Of a DNA stretch of 64,000 nt, positions 52,559 to 61,548 are shown one piece after another. Position numbers and translations under genes: made by a program. The DNA is taken from NCBI GenBank assembly GCA_964628185.1, contig CAZVLQ010000007.1, positions 1-64,000 on the forward strand, read 5' to 3'. The notes below the pieces were generated by a model. It was given only the letters and a program-made list of their open reading frames with translations. It did no database searches and had not been told where the DNA came from. This stretch comes from CAZVLQ01 sp964628185 (GTDB lineage Bacteria; Pseudomonadota; Zetaproteobacteria; Mariprofundales; Mariprofundaceae). Each line of letters opens with the position of its first letter. The stretch's first letter is position 1.

Positions 52559-53077
52559 TCAGATGCCGGCTGTTTCAAGAGCCTGTCTGACGGCTTGCCA
52601 TTCGGCCAGTTTTTCGGCCAGAGACAGGGCGGCATGCGCCGGGCTGGTGGATGGCAGGCAGGTTCGCGGCAGATCACGCCATGCGGCGGAAAGACCGGGC
52701 AGCACGAGGCGGCGATACATCTCTTCAGCCTTGCGGCCATTGAAGAAAATATGCCGGATGTGCGGGTGCAGCATAAAAAAATAAGCGAAATCGTTTGTCT
52801 GCACCTCGATGATATCGGCATCAAGGCTGCCGGGGCGGATGCACCGGTGCGCCACATCCCACAGGGCCACGCCGGCTGTGCGCAGCATGGCAAGCCGCTG
52901 TGTGTAGGGCAGCTCGGGGCCCGCGCCGAACAGTGCGCCCATGACGGGCCAGAAGGCATTGCGCGGATGGGCGTAATACTGCCGCCGATGGAGTGATTCA
53001 CGGCTGGGCATCGAGCCAAGCACGAGCACGCGGGCTCCGCCGCCGGCTGAAAAAGGAAATCCGGTGATGATGTCCAT
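52559..53077 (-). CDS. Hypoxanthine/uracil-DNA glycosylase family protein
   Basis: A 172-residue UDG-superfamily protein. RVLVLGSMPSRESL (residues 15-28), HPRNAFWPVM and the late LPSTSPAHAAL match the DNA-deoxyinosine glycosylase (family 6) group, which removes hypoxanthine from DNA. The conserved asparagine in HPRN and the SPA motif are kept. Nitrosative damage deaminates adenine to hypoxanthine, so the enzyme would be useful in a nitric-oxide-producing cell (inference). ATG 53077 is assigned as start. Confidence 0.87.
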   Translation of the reverse strand: MDIITGFPFSAGGGARVLVLGSMPSRESLHRRQYYAHPRNAFWPVMGALFGAGPELPYTQRLAMLRTAGVALWDVAHRCIRPGSLDADIIEVQTNDFAYFFMLHPHIRHIFFNGRKAEEMYRRLVLPGLSAAWRDLPRTCLPSTSPAHAALSLAEKLAEWQAVRQALETAGI

Positions 53078-53150
53078 GCCGCCAGTGTAACCGCTGCACC
53101 GTGGCATCAAAGGGCTGGAAACGGGGCTGCGCATCGGCCACACTCCGGCC

Positions 53151-54146
53151 ATGCTGGAAATTGACCGACTTTCCCTTGCCGTGCCGGCGGACGGCGGCCT
53201 GAAACCCGCCGTCAGTGGTCTGTCACTGCAACTTTCTCCCGGCCGTGTGCTGGGGCTGGTGGGAGAATCCGGCTGCGGTAAGACGATCACGGCGCAGGCA
53301 ATTCTTCGTCTGGGCGAGCACCAGGGTATTCGCCGGACCTCCGGCACGATCCGGTTCGATGGCCGGGATGTGTTTGACATGCCGGATGAAGCGCTGCGCA
53401 AATTTCGCGGCGGCCGGGTTTCCATGATTTTCCAGGAGCCGATGACGGCATTGAATCCGGTTTTCTCGATAGGCGGCCAGATTACCGAGGTGATCCGTTT
53501 GCACCTGGATATGAACGGACAGCAGGCGCGCACGCGCGCACTTTCGCTGCTGAACGACGTGGGCCTGCAACAGCCGGAGCGGCTTCTGCGGCAGTACCCC
53601 GATGCCTTGTCGGGCGGCATGCGCCAGCGGGTGCTGATCGCGATGGCCATGGCCGCCGATCCCGATTACATCATCGCCGACGAGCCGACGACGGCGCTGG
53701 ATGTCTCCGTGCAGGCCCGCATCATGGATTTGCTGCGAAAACTGCAACAGGAGCGGGGACTCGGTATGCTGCTGGTGACGCACGATTTTGGCCTGGTGGC
53801 CGAACTGGCCGATGAAGTGGCCGTGATGTATGCCGGGCACATCGTTGAATATGGACCGGTCCGGGCGATCTTTGATCGTCCCGCCCATCCCTATACGCGC
53901 GCCCTGATGGCCTGCCGTCCCGAGGTTGTTTCCCGTGACGCGGTCCTGCCCGCCATCCCGGGCCAGGTGCCGGCGCCCGGGGCCTGGCCAACGGGTTGCC
54001 GCTTCGCCCCGCGTTGCCGTTGGGCCGATACGGCCTGCGCTCAGCCGGTCGCGCTTAAGGCATGGTGTCATGGTGAACATTCCGCCCGCTGCATTCACGT
54101 GGAACGAATCAGCCCGGAAGTGGAAGCGATGGAGGCGGGGGCATGA
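53151..54146 (+). CDS. Oligopeptide/dipeptide ABC ATPase (OppD/DppD type)
   Basis: A 331-residue ATPase with Walker A GESGCGKT, Q-loop FQEPMTALNPVFSIGGQI, signature LSGGMRQRVLIAMAM, Walker B YIIADEPTTALD and a C-terminal oligopeptide-type domain containing CRFAPRCRWADTAC. It would pair with OppF in peptide uptake. No permease or binding-protein gene is adjacent on either side. Confidence 0.92.
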   Translation: MLEIDRLSLAVPADGGLKPAVSGLSLQLSPGRVLGLVGESGCGKTITAQAILRLGEHQGIRRTSGTIRFDGRDVFDMPDEALRKFRGGRVSMIFQEPMTALNPVFSIGGQITEVIRLHLDMNGQQARTRALSLLNDVGLQQPERLLRQYPDALSGGMRQRVLIAMAMAADPDYIIADEPTTALDVSVQARIMDLLRKLQQERGLGMLLVTHDFGLVAELADEVAVMYAGHIVEYGPVRAIFDRPAHPYTRALMACRPEVVSRDAVLPAIPGQVPAPGAWPTGCRFAPRCRWADTACAQPVALKAWCHGEHSARCIHVERISPEVEAMEAGA

Positions 54147-55096
54147 GCCTGCTGGCGGTTGAAGGATTGTGCAAAAGCTTCCACGCGGCCGGTGCGTGGG
54201 GTGGAAAAGGGCATGTCACGCGGGCGGTGGATCATGTTGCTTTCATCATCCGGCCGGGGGAGACGCTTGCCCTCGTGGGTGAATCGGGCAGCGGCAAGTC
54301 CACGACCGCGCGCATGGTCATGCGCCTGCTTGAGGCGGACGCGGGTCGTATCACGCTTATGGGAGAGGACATCACCCGTCTGCGCGGAAAGCGCCTGCGA
54401 ACCCTGCGCAGGCATATGCAGATGGTGTTTCAGGACCCGTTTGCCTCGCTCAATCCGCGCATGAAAATCGCGGAGACGGTGGGAGAGGGCCTGCGCGTGC
54501 ATGCGCGTGATCTGGGTGCGCGGCAGCGGCGCCAGCGGGTGGCGGAGGTGCTGGAGCGCTGCGGTATGAGCAGCGATGCGATGGATCACTATCCGCACCA
54601 GTTTTCCGGCGGGCAGCGGCAGCGTATCGGTATTGCGCGCGCCCTGGCCGTTTCACCTGAACTGCTGGTGCTGGACGAGCCTGTTTCGGCCCTGGATGTC
54701 TCCGTGCAGGCGCAGATTCTCAATCTGCTTGGTGAATTACAACGGGAGCATGGTCTGGCCTATCTGTTCATTTCCCATGATTTATCCGTCGTCAGGCATG
54801 TGGCGGATCGCGTGGCGGTCATGTTTGCCGGGCGCATCGTGGAACAGGGAGAGATCGAAGCGCTGTATGCACATCCGCTGCACCCATATACGCGAGCATT
54901 GCTGGACGCCCGCCCGGTTGCGCATCCGTCCGGGAAGCTTGGCCGGGAGACCGTTGTACTGCGCCGTGATGAAGGCGTGGCCGATCAGGGCTGCGCCTTT
55001 CGCCTGCGCTGCCCGTTCGCGCAGGCTGATTGCGCCCGCTTCGACGGCCGCCTTTCCGATGATGCCCATGCGGTAGCCTGCCTGCATCCACTCTGA
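54143..55096 (+). CDS. Oligopeptide/dipeptide ABC ATPase (OppF/DppF type)
   Basis: A 317-residue ATPase: Walker A GESGSGKST, FQDPFASLNPRMKIAETVGEG, signature FSGGQRQRIGIARAL, Walker B LLVLDEPVSALDVSVQAQ and the C-terminal FRLRCPFAQADCARF. The start overlaps its partner by four bases, so both subunits are translated together. It probably works with permeases encoded elsewhere. Confidence 0.92.
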   Translation: MSLLAVEGLCKSFHAAGAWGGKGHVTRAVDHVAFIIRPGETLALVGESGSGKSTTARMVMRLLEADAGRITLMGEDITRLRGKRLRTLRRHMQMVFQDPFASLNPRMKIAETVGEGLRVHARDLGARQRRQRVAEVLERCGMSSDAMDHYPHQFSGGQRQRIGIARALAVSPELLVLDEPVSALDVSVQAQILNLLGELQREHGLAYLFISHDLSVVRHVADRVAVMFAGRIVEQGEIEALYAHPLHPYTRALLDARPVAHPSGKLGRETVVLRRDEGVADQGCAFRLRCPFAQADCARFDGRLSDDAHAVACLHPL

Positions 55097-55188
55097 CCGG
55101 GTCCGGTTTTGCTGCCCCTTTTCAAGCGCCGGCTTTGTCCGCATTATCCGCGGCGCGGTTGAGGGATGAGGGATAAGGGAAAAAAGAG

Positions 55189-55227
55189 AAGTTGGCAGTC
55201 GGCAGTATTCAGTAAGCAGTTTACTGA
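55189..55227. repeat. Dispersed GGCAGTCGGCAGT repeat, copy 2
   Basis: The partner of the unit at 39583, 35 of 39 bases the same, beginning AAGTTGGCAGTCGGCAGT. It continues with ACTGATGACTGACGACTG and similar CTGA steps up to the leuS start. It lies 53 bases before leuS, within its likely leader. Confidence 0.75.
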
Positions 55228-55279
55228 TGACTGACGACTGATTACTGGTTACGGAGGATCGAGGAGTGAGGAAGCAGGA

Positions 55280-57751
55280 GTGAAGGCGACAGTGCGTTAC
55301 GAGGCGGAAAAAATTGAAGCCAAATGGCAGGAAATCTGGGCGGCATCGGGTGTGGATCAGGCCTCGGATGACCCGGCGGACTCGCGCGAAAAGTACTATT
55401 GCCTGGTGATGTTTCCCTATCCGTCCGGCAATCTGCACATGGGGCATGTGCGCAACTACTGTATCGGTGACGCAGTGGCGCGCTACAAGCGCATGCACGG
55501 TTTCAATGTACTGCACCCCATCGGCTGGGACGCCTTCGGGCTGCCGGCGGAGAATGCCGCCATCAGGCATGGCCGCCCCCCGGCCGAATGGACGCGCGAC
55601 AACATCCGTCAGATGCGCCGGCAGCTTAAGGCACTGGGGCTGTCCTACGACTGGAGCCGTGAAATCGCCACCTGCCGTCCGGAGTATTACCGCTGGGAAC
55701 AGTGGCTGTTCACGCGCCTGCTGAAGAAGGGGCTGGCTTACAGAAAGGAGGCCGAGGTTAACTGGTGCGCATCATGCCATACCGTGCTGGCGAACGAGCA
55801 GGTGGTGGACGGCGCCTGCTGGCGCTGTGATACCAGGGTGACGCGCAGAAATCTGGCGCAGTGGTTTATCCGCATTACCGCCTATGCCGAAGAGCTGCTG
55901 AATGATCTGGACAAGTTGCCGGGCTGGCCCGCGCGGGTCGTGGAGATGCAGCGCAACTGGATCGGCCGTTCCACCGGTGCAGAGGCGGTTTTCGGCGTCG
56001 AAGGCTCGGATGAAACCCTGGAAATTTTTACCACCCGGCCCGATACGTTGATGGGCGTCACCTATATGGCCGTGGCGGCGGCTCATCCACTGGCCCGCGC
56101 GGCGGCGGCAGGCAATCCTGAACTGGCGGCATTTCTGGAGGAATGCACGCAGATATCCACCCGCGAGGCGGATATCGCGGCCATGGAAAAGAAGGGCATG
56201 CCGCTGGGTATCAACGCGATCCACCCGGTTACGGGGGAGAAGGTGCCGGTCTGGGTGGCAAACTTCGTGCTGTCGGGCTACGGCACGGGCGCGGTGATGA
56301 GCGTGCCCGCGCATGATGAGCGCGACCATGAGTTCGCACGCAAATACGGGATTCCGATCCGCCAGGTGATCGTCCCCGAAGGCGGCGGCCGGGATGTGCG
56401 GGAAGCCGCCTGTACCGAAGCGGGCGTGCTGGTGAATTCCGGTGAGTTCGACGGGCTTGCCTCCGAAACTGCGAAAGAGGCCATCACCGGCTGGCTGGCG
56501 GCGCATGGCAAGGGGCGCGAGAAGGTGCAGTACCGCCTGCGCGACTGGCTGGTGTCCAGGCAGCGCTACTGGGGTGCGCCGATTCCGGTCATTCATTGCA
56601 GTGATTGCGGCATCGTGCCGGTGCCGGACGAGGATCTGCCGGTGGCCTTGCCGGAGGCGCTGCGGCCCACCGGCGGCGCCAGTCCGCTGACGCAATGCGA
56701 TGCCTTTGTTCACACCGCCTGTCCGCAATGCGGCAAGCCGGCCAGGCGTGAAACGGACACCTTTGACACCTTCATGGAATCTTCCTGGTACATGCATCGC
56801 TACACATCCCCGCGCAACACCGGGTCCATGCTCGATCGTGCGGCCGTGGCGTGCTGGCTGCCGGTGGATCAGTACATCGGCGGCGTGGAGCATGCCGTTT
56901 TACACCTGTTGTATGCACGTTTCTTTCACAAGCTGATGCGCGACGCCGGCCTGTTTTCCGCGCGGGATGCCGGTGATGAGCCCTTTACCCGCCTGTTGAC
57001 ACAGGGCATGGTCCTGAAAGACGGCGCCAAGATGAGCAAGTCCAGGGGCAACACGGTGGATCCGAATACGATTATCGCCCGCTTCGGCGCCGATACGGCG
57101 CGCCTGTTTACCCTGTTCGCGGCGCCGCCGGAGAAGGACCTGGAGTGGCATGACGCCGGCGTGGAAGGCGCGCACCGGTTTTTGCACCGCGTCTGGCGCC
57201 TGCTGGACAAGGTGGAGCAGGCGGTCGAAGGCAATGATGAAGACATGGCCGAAGCCGGGGAACTGCGGCGCGTGATCCACGCCACTATCCAGCGTGTAAC
57301 GCATGCCTTTGAGCACGGTTTCGCCTTTAATGTCGCCATTGCCGCCCTGATGGAATTGACCAACGCGCTGCTGGCCTTTGAGGCCGGGGGGAAGGCCGGC
57401 GTGGCGGCCCTGCGCGAGGGCGCCGATGCGCTGGCCAGGATGCTGGCGCCGTTTGTGCCGCATTTTGCCTGCGAATGCGGTGAACGGCTGGGCCTTGAAA
57501 TACCGGCGGTGATCGCGCCATGGCCCGAGCTTGATTCGTCGGCGCTGGCATCCGACACGGTGACGCTGGTGGTGCAGGTTCAGGGCAGGAAACGGGGTGA
57601 GGTAAGCGCGCCGCGGGATGTGGATCAGGGTACAGCGCTGGCGCTTGCCAGGGCCGATGCCGGCATCGAAAAATGGCTGGAGGGCATGGATATCATCAAG
57701 GTAATTCTGGTGCGGGGCCGGCTGCTGAATATCGTGGTGAAGCCGCAATGA
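55280..57751 (+). CDS. leuS: Leucyl-tRNA synthetase
   Basis: The 823-residue class I synthetase charges tRNA-Leu. The HIGH motif is PYPSGNLHMGHVRNY (near residue 50), the CP1 editing domain includes TTRPDTLMGVTYMAVA, and KMSKS is at KMSKSRGNTVDP (near residue 585). GTG 55280 starts the protein MKATVRYEAEKIEAKWQEIW. It is translationally coupled to lptE. Confidence 0.97.
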   Translation: MKATVRYEAEKIEAKWQEIWAASGVDQASDDPADSREKYYCLVMFPYPSGNLHMGHVRNYCIGDAVARYKRMHGFNVLHPIGWDAFGLPAENAAIRHGRPPAEWTRDNIRQMRRQLKALGLSYDWSREIATCRPEYYRWEQWLFTRLLKKGLAYRKEAEVNWCASCHTVLANEQVVDGACWRCDTRVTRRNLAQWFIRITAYAEELLNDLDKLPGWPARVVEMQRNWIGRSTGAEAVFGVEGSDETLEIFTTRPDTLMGVTYMAVAAAHPLARAAAAGNPELAAFLEECTQISTREADIAAMEKKGMPLGINAIHPVTGEKVPVWVANFVLSGYGTGAVMSVPAHDERDHEFARKYGIPIRQVIVPEGGGRDVREAACTEAGVLVNSGEFDGLASETAKEAITGWLAAHGKGREKVQYRLRDWLVSRQRYWGAPIPVIHCSDCGIVPVPDEDLPVALPEALRPTGGASPLTQCDAFVHTACPQCGKPARRETDTFDTFMESSWYMHRYTSPRNTGSMLDRAAVACWLPVDQYIGGVEHAVLHLLYARFFHKLMRDAGLFSARDAGDEPFTRLLTQGMVLKDGAKMSKSRGNTVDPNTIIARFGADTARLFTLFAAPPEKDLEWHDAGVEGAHRFLHRVWRLLDKVEQAVEGNDEDMAEAGELRRVIHATIQRVTHAFEHGFAFNVAIAALMELTNALLAFEAGGKAGVAALREGADALARMLAPFVPHFACECGERLGLEIPAVIAPWPELDSSALASDTVTLVVQVQGRKRGEVSAPRDVDQGTALALARADAGIEKWLEGMDIIKVILVRGRLLNIVVKPQ

Positions 57752-58239
57752 GACGCACGCTCGCCTGCCTGTTCGTCGTTTGCATGTTTCTGGTCTCGTG
57801 CGGTTATCATCTGGCGGGGCATGGCCGCGGCGTGGTGCCGGAGGATGTTCATGTGCTGGATGTTACGGGTACGGACGTGCCCGGGGACAACCTGGTTTTC
57901 ACATGGCGACGCTATGTGAGCGATCACGCCCTGAATTTTACCGTGGGGGAAGCCGGAGCGGATGCGCAGTTGCGCCTGGAAAACGTCACGGAATCCTTTA
58001 CGCCGATCACCTTTGACGTATCCGGCGTTGCCACCAGTTACCGGCTTGTACGCTCCGCCCGCTTAAGCCTGTGGCGCAAGGACGCGCTCATCTGGAGCAG
58101 CGGCGAGATTTCCGCGCAGGGCGAGGTCTATGCCGTGGGGGGGCCGGCCAGCATTGATGCCTCCAAGGCGCGCCTGCGCCGCGACCTGAATCGGCAATGG
58201 GTGCGGAATGCCTGGCTTAAACTGACCTCGGGGTTCTGA
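57748..58239 (+). CDS. lptE: LPS-assembly lipoprotein LptE
   Basis: LptE forms the outer-membrane plug complex with LptD that inserts lipopolysaccharide. The 163-residue protein has a lipoprotein signal with lipobox MFLVSC (Cys18) followed by GYHLAG, the family opening, and then the beta-rich LptE fold (LRLENVTESFTPITFDVSGVATSYRLV). The leuS-lptE-holA order supports the assignment although the sequence is divergent. Confidence 0.9.
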   Translation: MRRTLACLFVVCMFLVSCGYHLAGHGRGVVPEDVHVLDVTGTDVPGDNLVFTWRRYVSDHALNFTVGEAGADAQLRLENVTESFTPITFDVSGVATSYRLVRSARLSLWRKDALIWSSGEISAQGEVYAVGGPASIDASKARLRRDLNRQWVRNAWLKLTSGF

Positions 58240-58241
58240 TC

Positions 58242-59222
58242 CTGGCCATACGTCTTGCACCCGCAAAGCTGCTGCCGCCCGCGCATGCGTGTTTTTATCT
58301 GACCGGCGAAGATACCGATGCCATCCTTGAATCGGCCGAGGCGCTGCTGGCGCACGATGCGGAGCAGGCACTGATCCTGCGCGTGGATGTGGATGAGCTG
58401 GCCCGGGTGTGTGAAAACCTTCATCCCGGCCTGTTTGGCGAGAAACGCTGCCACGCCCTGGTGCGCAATGCGCAGAGCGCAAGGCCGAAGCAGATCGGAC
58501 AACTGGAAAAGCTGATCACGGATTCGCCCGAAGGGCTGCGGCTGGTGATCTGTGCGCCCGGTATTGAGTCAAAAAAGGCGTTGCACAAGCGTCTGACCGC
58601 CCTGCCGCAACTGGCCTGCTGCGTGTTTCCCAGACCGGATGAGCGCCAGTTCCGGGCCTGGCTTGGCAAACGGGTGGAGGAGGCGGGCCTTGTGCTGAAC
58701 GATGACGCCTTTGCGCTGCTGGATGAAAATTTGCGCGGCATGCGCCAGGCCGCCAAACAGGCGGTGGAACGTCTCAGACTTTATGATAATGGCCAACGCC
58801 GGGAACTGGACGTGGAGGTGGTCGGCGACCTGCTGGGCGAGCGCGCTCCGCAGGCCCTGACCGACTACTGTCATGCCGTGGCCGGGCGCTCGCCCGACGC
58901 GCTGGGCATATTGAGACGTCTGCTGCGGGAACAGCGGGTGTCCGAGCTTCAGGTGCTGAGCTGGCTGTCCACGCGCATGCAACAGTTACTGATGTATTGC
59001 TGGTATGAGGGGACGGACCGCAAGAGCGCGGCGGGCAAGGCGCGCCTGTTCGGTGCAGCCAGAAAACTGGCGCCGGCCGAGGTCCGCCACTGGCAGGGCA
59101 GGGAACTGATGCAGGCCATACAATGGATTGCCGAGGCGGAAATGCTCCTGAAGGGCGCCAGCATCGAAGACAAGCCGGTGGTGATGGAGCGCCTGACCCT
59201 CCGTCTGCTTAGCCCTGCATGA
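58242..59222 (+). CDS. holA: DNA polymerase III delta subunit HolA, non-canonical start
   Basis: HolA is the clamp-loader wrench that opens the beta clamp. The conserved N terminus AIRLAPAKLLPPAHACFYLTG lies upstream of the first ordinary start codon, GTG 58383. Between a stop at 58218 and that GTG there is no ATG, GTG or TTG in frame. CTG 58242 has GGGG eight bases upstream and gives MAIRLAPAKLL, matching E. coli HolA MIRLYPEQL; ATA 58248 or CTG 58236 are alternatives. This gives about 326 residues, near the normal 343, and the 279 from GTG would lack the first domain. Confidence 0.85.
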   Translation: MAIRLAPAKLLPPAHACFYLTGEDTDAILESAEALLAHDAEQALILRVDVDELARVCENLHPGLFGEKRCHALVRNAQSARPKQIGQLEKLITDSPEGLRLVICAPGIESKKALHKRLTALPQLACCVFPRPDERQFRAWLGKRVEEAGLVLNDDAFALLDENLRGMRQAAKQAVERLRLYDNGQRRELDVEVVGDLLGERAPQALTDYCHAVAGRSPDALGILRRLLREQRVSELQVLSWLSTRMQQLLMYCWYEGTDRKSAAGKARLFGAARKLAPAEVRHWQGRELMQAIQWIAEAEMLLKGASIEDKPVVMERLTLRLLSPA

Positions 59223-60496
59223 AGTCATGGCCGGCATTTGAGCACGGGCATGTGTGGCATCCCTATGCCTCCATGGCCAGTCCGCCCCTGGCTTATCCGG
59301 TAGAAAGCGCGTCCGGCGTGCGCCTGCGTCTTGCGGACGGACGCGAACTGATCGACGGTATGGCTTCTTGGTGGTGCGCCATTCACGGCTACAACGTGCC
59401 TGAATTAAATCAGGCCGCCGAGGCGCAGCTGGCGCGTATGGCGCATGTGATGTTCGGCGGGCTGACGCACGAGCCGGCGGCGTGTCTTGCGGAAAAGCTG
59501 CTGGATATCGCCCCGACCGGAATGCAGCACGTGTTTTTCGCCGATTCCGGCTCGGTGTCGGTTGAGGTGGCCATCAAGATGGCCTTGCAGTACTGGCGGG
59601 GGCGGGGCGTTGCGGACCGGCAAAAGCTGCTGACCATCCGCCACGGTTATCATGGCGACACCTTCGCGGCCATGAGTGTGTGCGATCCGGTCGCCGGCAT
59701 GCACCACCTGTTTTCCGGCACCCTGCCGCAACAAGTCTTCGCCGAGGCACCGAAAAACGGCACGGACTCTGACTGGAATGATATACAAATCAATGACTTT
59801 CATGATAATATTAAAGTTCACCATGATGAGATTGCGGCAGTAATTCTTGAGCCTGTCGTGCAGGGCGCGGGCGGCATGCGCATCTATGCCCCCGAATTCC
59901 TGAGACAGGTGCGCGCCCTGTGCAACGAATACGATGTTCTGTTGATCCTTGATGAAATCGCCACCGGATTCGGGCGTACCGGCCGCCTGTTCGCCTGCGA
60001 GCATGCGGACATTGCACCGGACATCATGTGTATCGGCAAGGCGCTGACGGGCGGTTACATGACGCTGGCCGCCGTGCTGACCACGGCGCGGGTGTGCGAA
60101 GGCATTCATGCCGGGGGCGAGGTGCTGATGCACGGGCCAACGTTCATGGCCAACCCGCTGGCCTGCGCCGTGGCTCGCGCCAGCGTTGAACTGTTGCTGG
60201 CCGGTCCCTGGCAGGTAAGGGTGCAAGCGATCGAGAAGCAACTGAACACCGAGCTTTCACCATGCCGGGAACTGCCACAGGTGGCGGATGTGCGCGTGCT
60301 GGGTGCGATCGGCGTTGTGGAAATGCGGCAGCCGGTGGACATGCAACGCCTGCAGCCGATGTTTGTGGATAGAGGCGTCTGGATTCGGCCCTTCGGCCGG
60401 CTGATCTACATCATGCCGCCCTATGTAATTTCACCCCGGGATTTATCCTGCCTGACCCGGGCAATGCACGAGGTTGCCGAAATCGCACCGCTTTGA
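59219..60496 (+). CDS. bioA: Adenosylmethionine-8-amino-7-oxononanoate aminotransferase BioA
   Basis: BioA makes 7,8-diaminopelargonate in biotin synthesis with SAM as amino donor. The 425-residue PLP enzyme has the BioA N terminus HVWHPYASMASPP, the SAM-associated DGMASWWCAIHGYN, LILDEIATGFGRTG and the PLP lysine in GKALTGGYMTLAA. It overlaps the end of holA by four bases. No other bio gene is nearby. Confidence 0.96.
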   Translation: MKSWPAFEHGHVWHPYASMASPPLAYPVESASGVRLRLADGRELIDGMASWWCAIHGYNVPELNQAAEAQLARMAHVMFGGLTHEPAACLAEKLLDIAPTGMQHVFFADSGSVSVEVAIKMALQYWRGRGVADRQKLLTIRHGYHGDTFAAMSVCDPVAGMHHLFSGTLPQQVFAEAPKNGTDSDWNDIQINDFHDNIKVHHDEIAAVILEPVVQGAGGMRIYAPEFLRQVRALCNEYDVLLILDEIATGFGRTGRLFACEHADIAPDIMCIGKALTGGYMTLAAVLTTARVCEGIHAGGEVLMHGPTFMANPLACAVARASVELLLAGPWQVRVQAIEKQLNTELSPCRELPQVADVRVLGAIGVVEMRQPVDMQRLQPMFVDRGVWIRPFGRLIYIMPPYVISPRDLSCLTRAMHEVAEIAPL

Positions 60497-60603
60497 AACC
60501 TTCGCAATACTCCGATCAGGACCCCGATGGCGATACTGATTTTTTCTTTTCCCTCACTTCGGTCTCCATTTTTTTATTTGTGCGGCAGGCGTAGGCTGCG
60601 GCC

Positions 60604-61548
60604 ATGACTGGATTCGCCCTGCAGGTGAACAACCTGCAAAAGATTTATGATCATGGGAAAGAAGCCTTGAATGGCGTGAGCCTGAATGTAAAAAACGGGT
60701 CGTTCTATGCCCTTCTGGGGCCGAATGGCGCCGGTAAAAGTACGCTGATTAATATCCTGGCCGATATTGTGCGCCCCACGGCAGGGGAGGCTCGGCTGTT
60801 TGGTCACGATCTTTTCTCTGACAAGGCATGGTGCAAGCGGCGTATGGGGGTGGTCCCCCAGGAAGCGGCATTTGATCCTTTTTTTACGCTGCGCGAGGTG
60901 CTTGAGATTACAAGTGGCCTGTTCGGCCGAAAACCCGACCGCAAATGGATCGCCAAATTGCTTGATTTTCTTGAACTTTCGGCGCATGCGGACAAGAGCA
61001 CGCGTCAGCTCTCCGGGGGCATGCGCCGGCGCCTTCTTGTCGCCCAGGCCCTGGTGCACAAACCGCCGCTGGTCGTTCTGGATGAACCGACGGCCAGCGT
61101 GGATGTTGAATTGCGCCGCCGCCTGTGGTCCTTCATGCGTGAACTGAACCGGTCCGGTACTACGATCCTGCTGACTACGCATTACCTCGAGGAGGCGGAG
61201 GAATTGTGCGATCATGTCACCATTATTGATCACGGCCATGTGATCGCCGACCGGCCCATGCGCGACCTGATGCGGGAAGTGGCCGGTCGTTACCTCTGGT
61301 TACGCTACAGGGATGGATTCAGGCTCTCCGAGGCGGATGCGTGTGCACTCTCCGATTTTCAGCCGCATGCCACTTCTGAGGGCATCAGCCTGACGCTTCG
61401 GCATAAGGACCCGGACGGTTCAAGCTTCCATGAAGCCTATCAGGCGGCGGTTGCGCGCTTTGGCGTGCCACTGGATGCCGGAGTCCGGCAGGAACACCTG
61501 GAAGATGTGTTTATCAGGCTGACGCACGAGGGGGAGGAGGAGGGATGA
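60604..61548 (+). CDS. ABC transporter ATPase (ABC-2 type exporter)
   Basis: A 314-residue ATPase with Walker A GPNGAGKST, signature LSGGMRRRLLVAQAL, Walker B LVVLDEPTASVDVELRR, and an H-loop HYLEEAEE. The long C-terminal region with HEEGEEEG resembles CcmA/drug-export type ATPases. It overlaps the permease gene by four bases. Substrate is unknown. Confidence 0.9.
   Translation: MTGFALQVNNLQKIYDHGKEALNGVSLNVKNGSFYALLGPNGAGKSTLINILADIVRPTAGEARLFGHDLFSDKAWCKRRMGVVPQEAAFDPFFTLREVLEITSGLFGRKPDRKWIAKLLDFLELSAHADKSTRQLSGGMRRRLLVAQALVHKPPLVVLDEPTASVDVELRRRLWSFMRELNRSGTTILLTTHYLEEAEELCDHVTIIDHGHVIADRPMRDLMREVAGRYLWLRYRDGFRLSEADACALSDFQPHATSEGISLTLRHKDPDGSSFHEAYQAAVARFGVPLDAGVRQEHLEDVFIRLTHEGEEEG

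Noticed and set aside
52516..53019. Upstream extension of HtpG read through to 53019
   Set aside because: HtpG begins at ATG 52515 with a ribosome-binding site; the extension is antisense-like text overlapping the glycosylase gene in another frame.
53078..53650. N-terminal extension of the DNA glycosylase to 53650
   Set aside because: The extension is antisense to the OppD gene; the family start MDIITGFP is at 53077.
55772..56893. A 373-residue open frame on the minus strand inside leuS
   Set aside because: It is antisense to conserved leuS motifs and has no recognisable family.
58241..58383. GTG 58383 as the true holA start
   Set aside because: It would remove conserved N-terminal residues that clearly align with HolA; kept only as an alternative.
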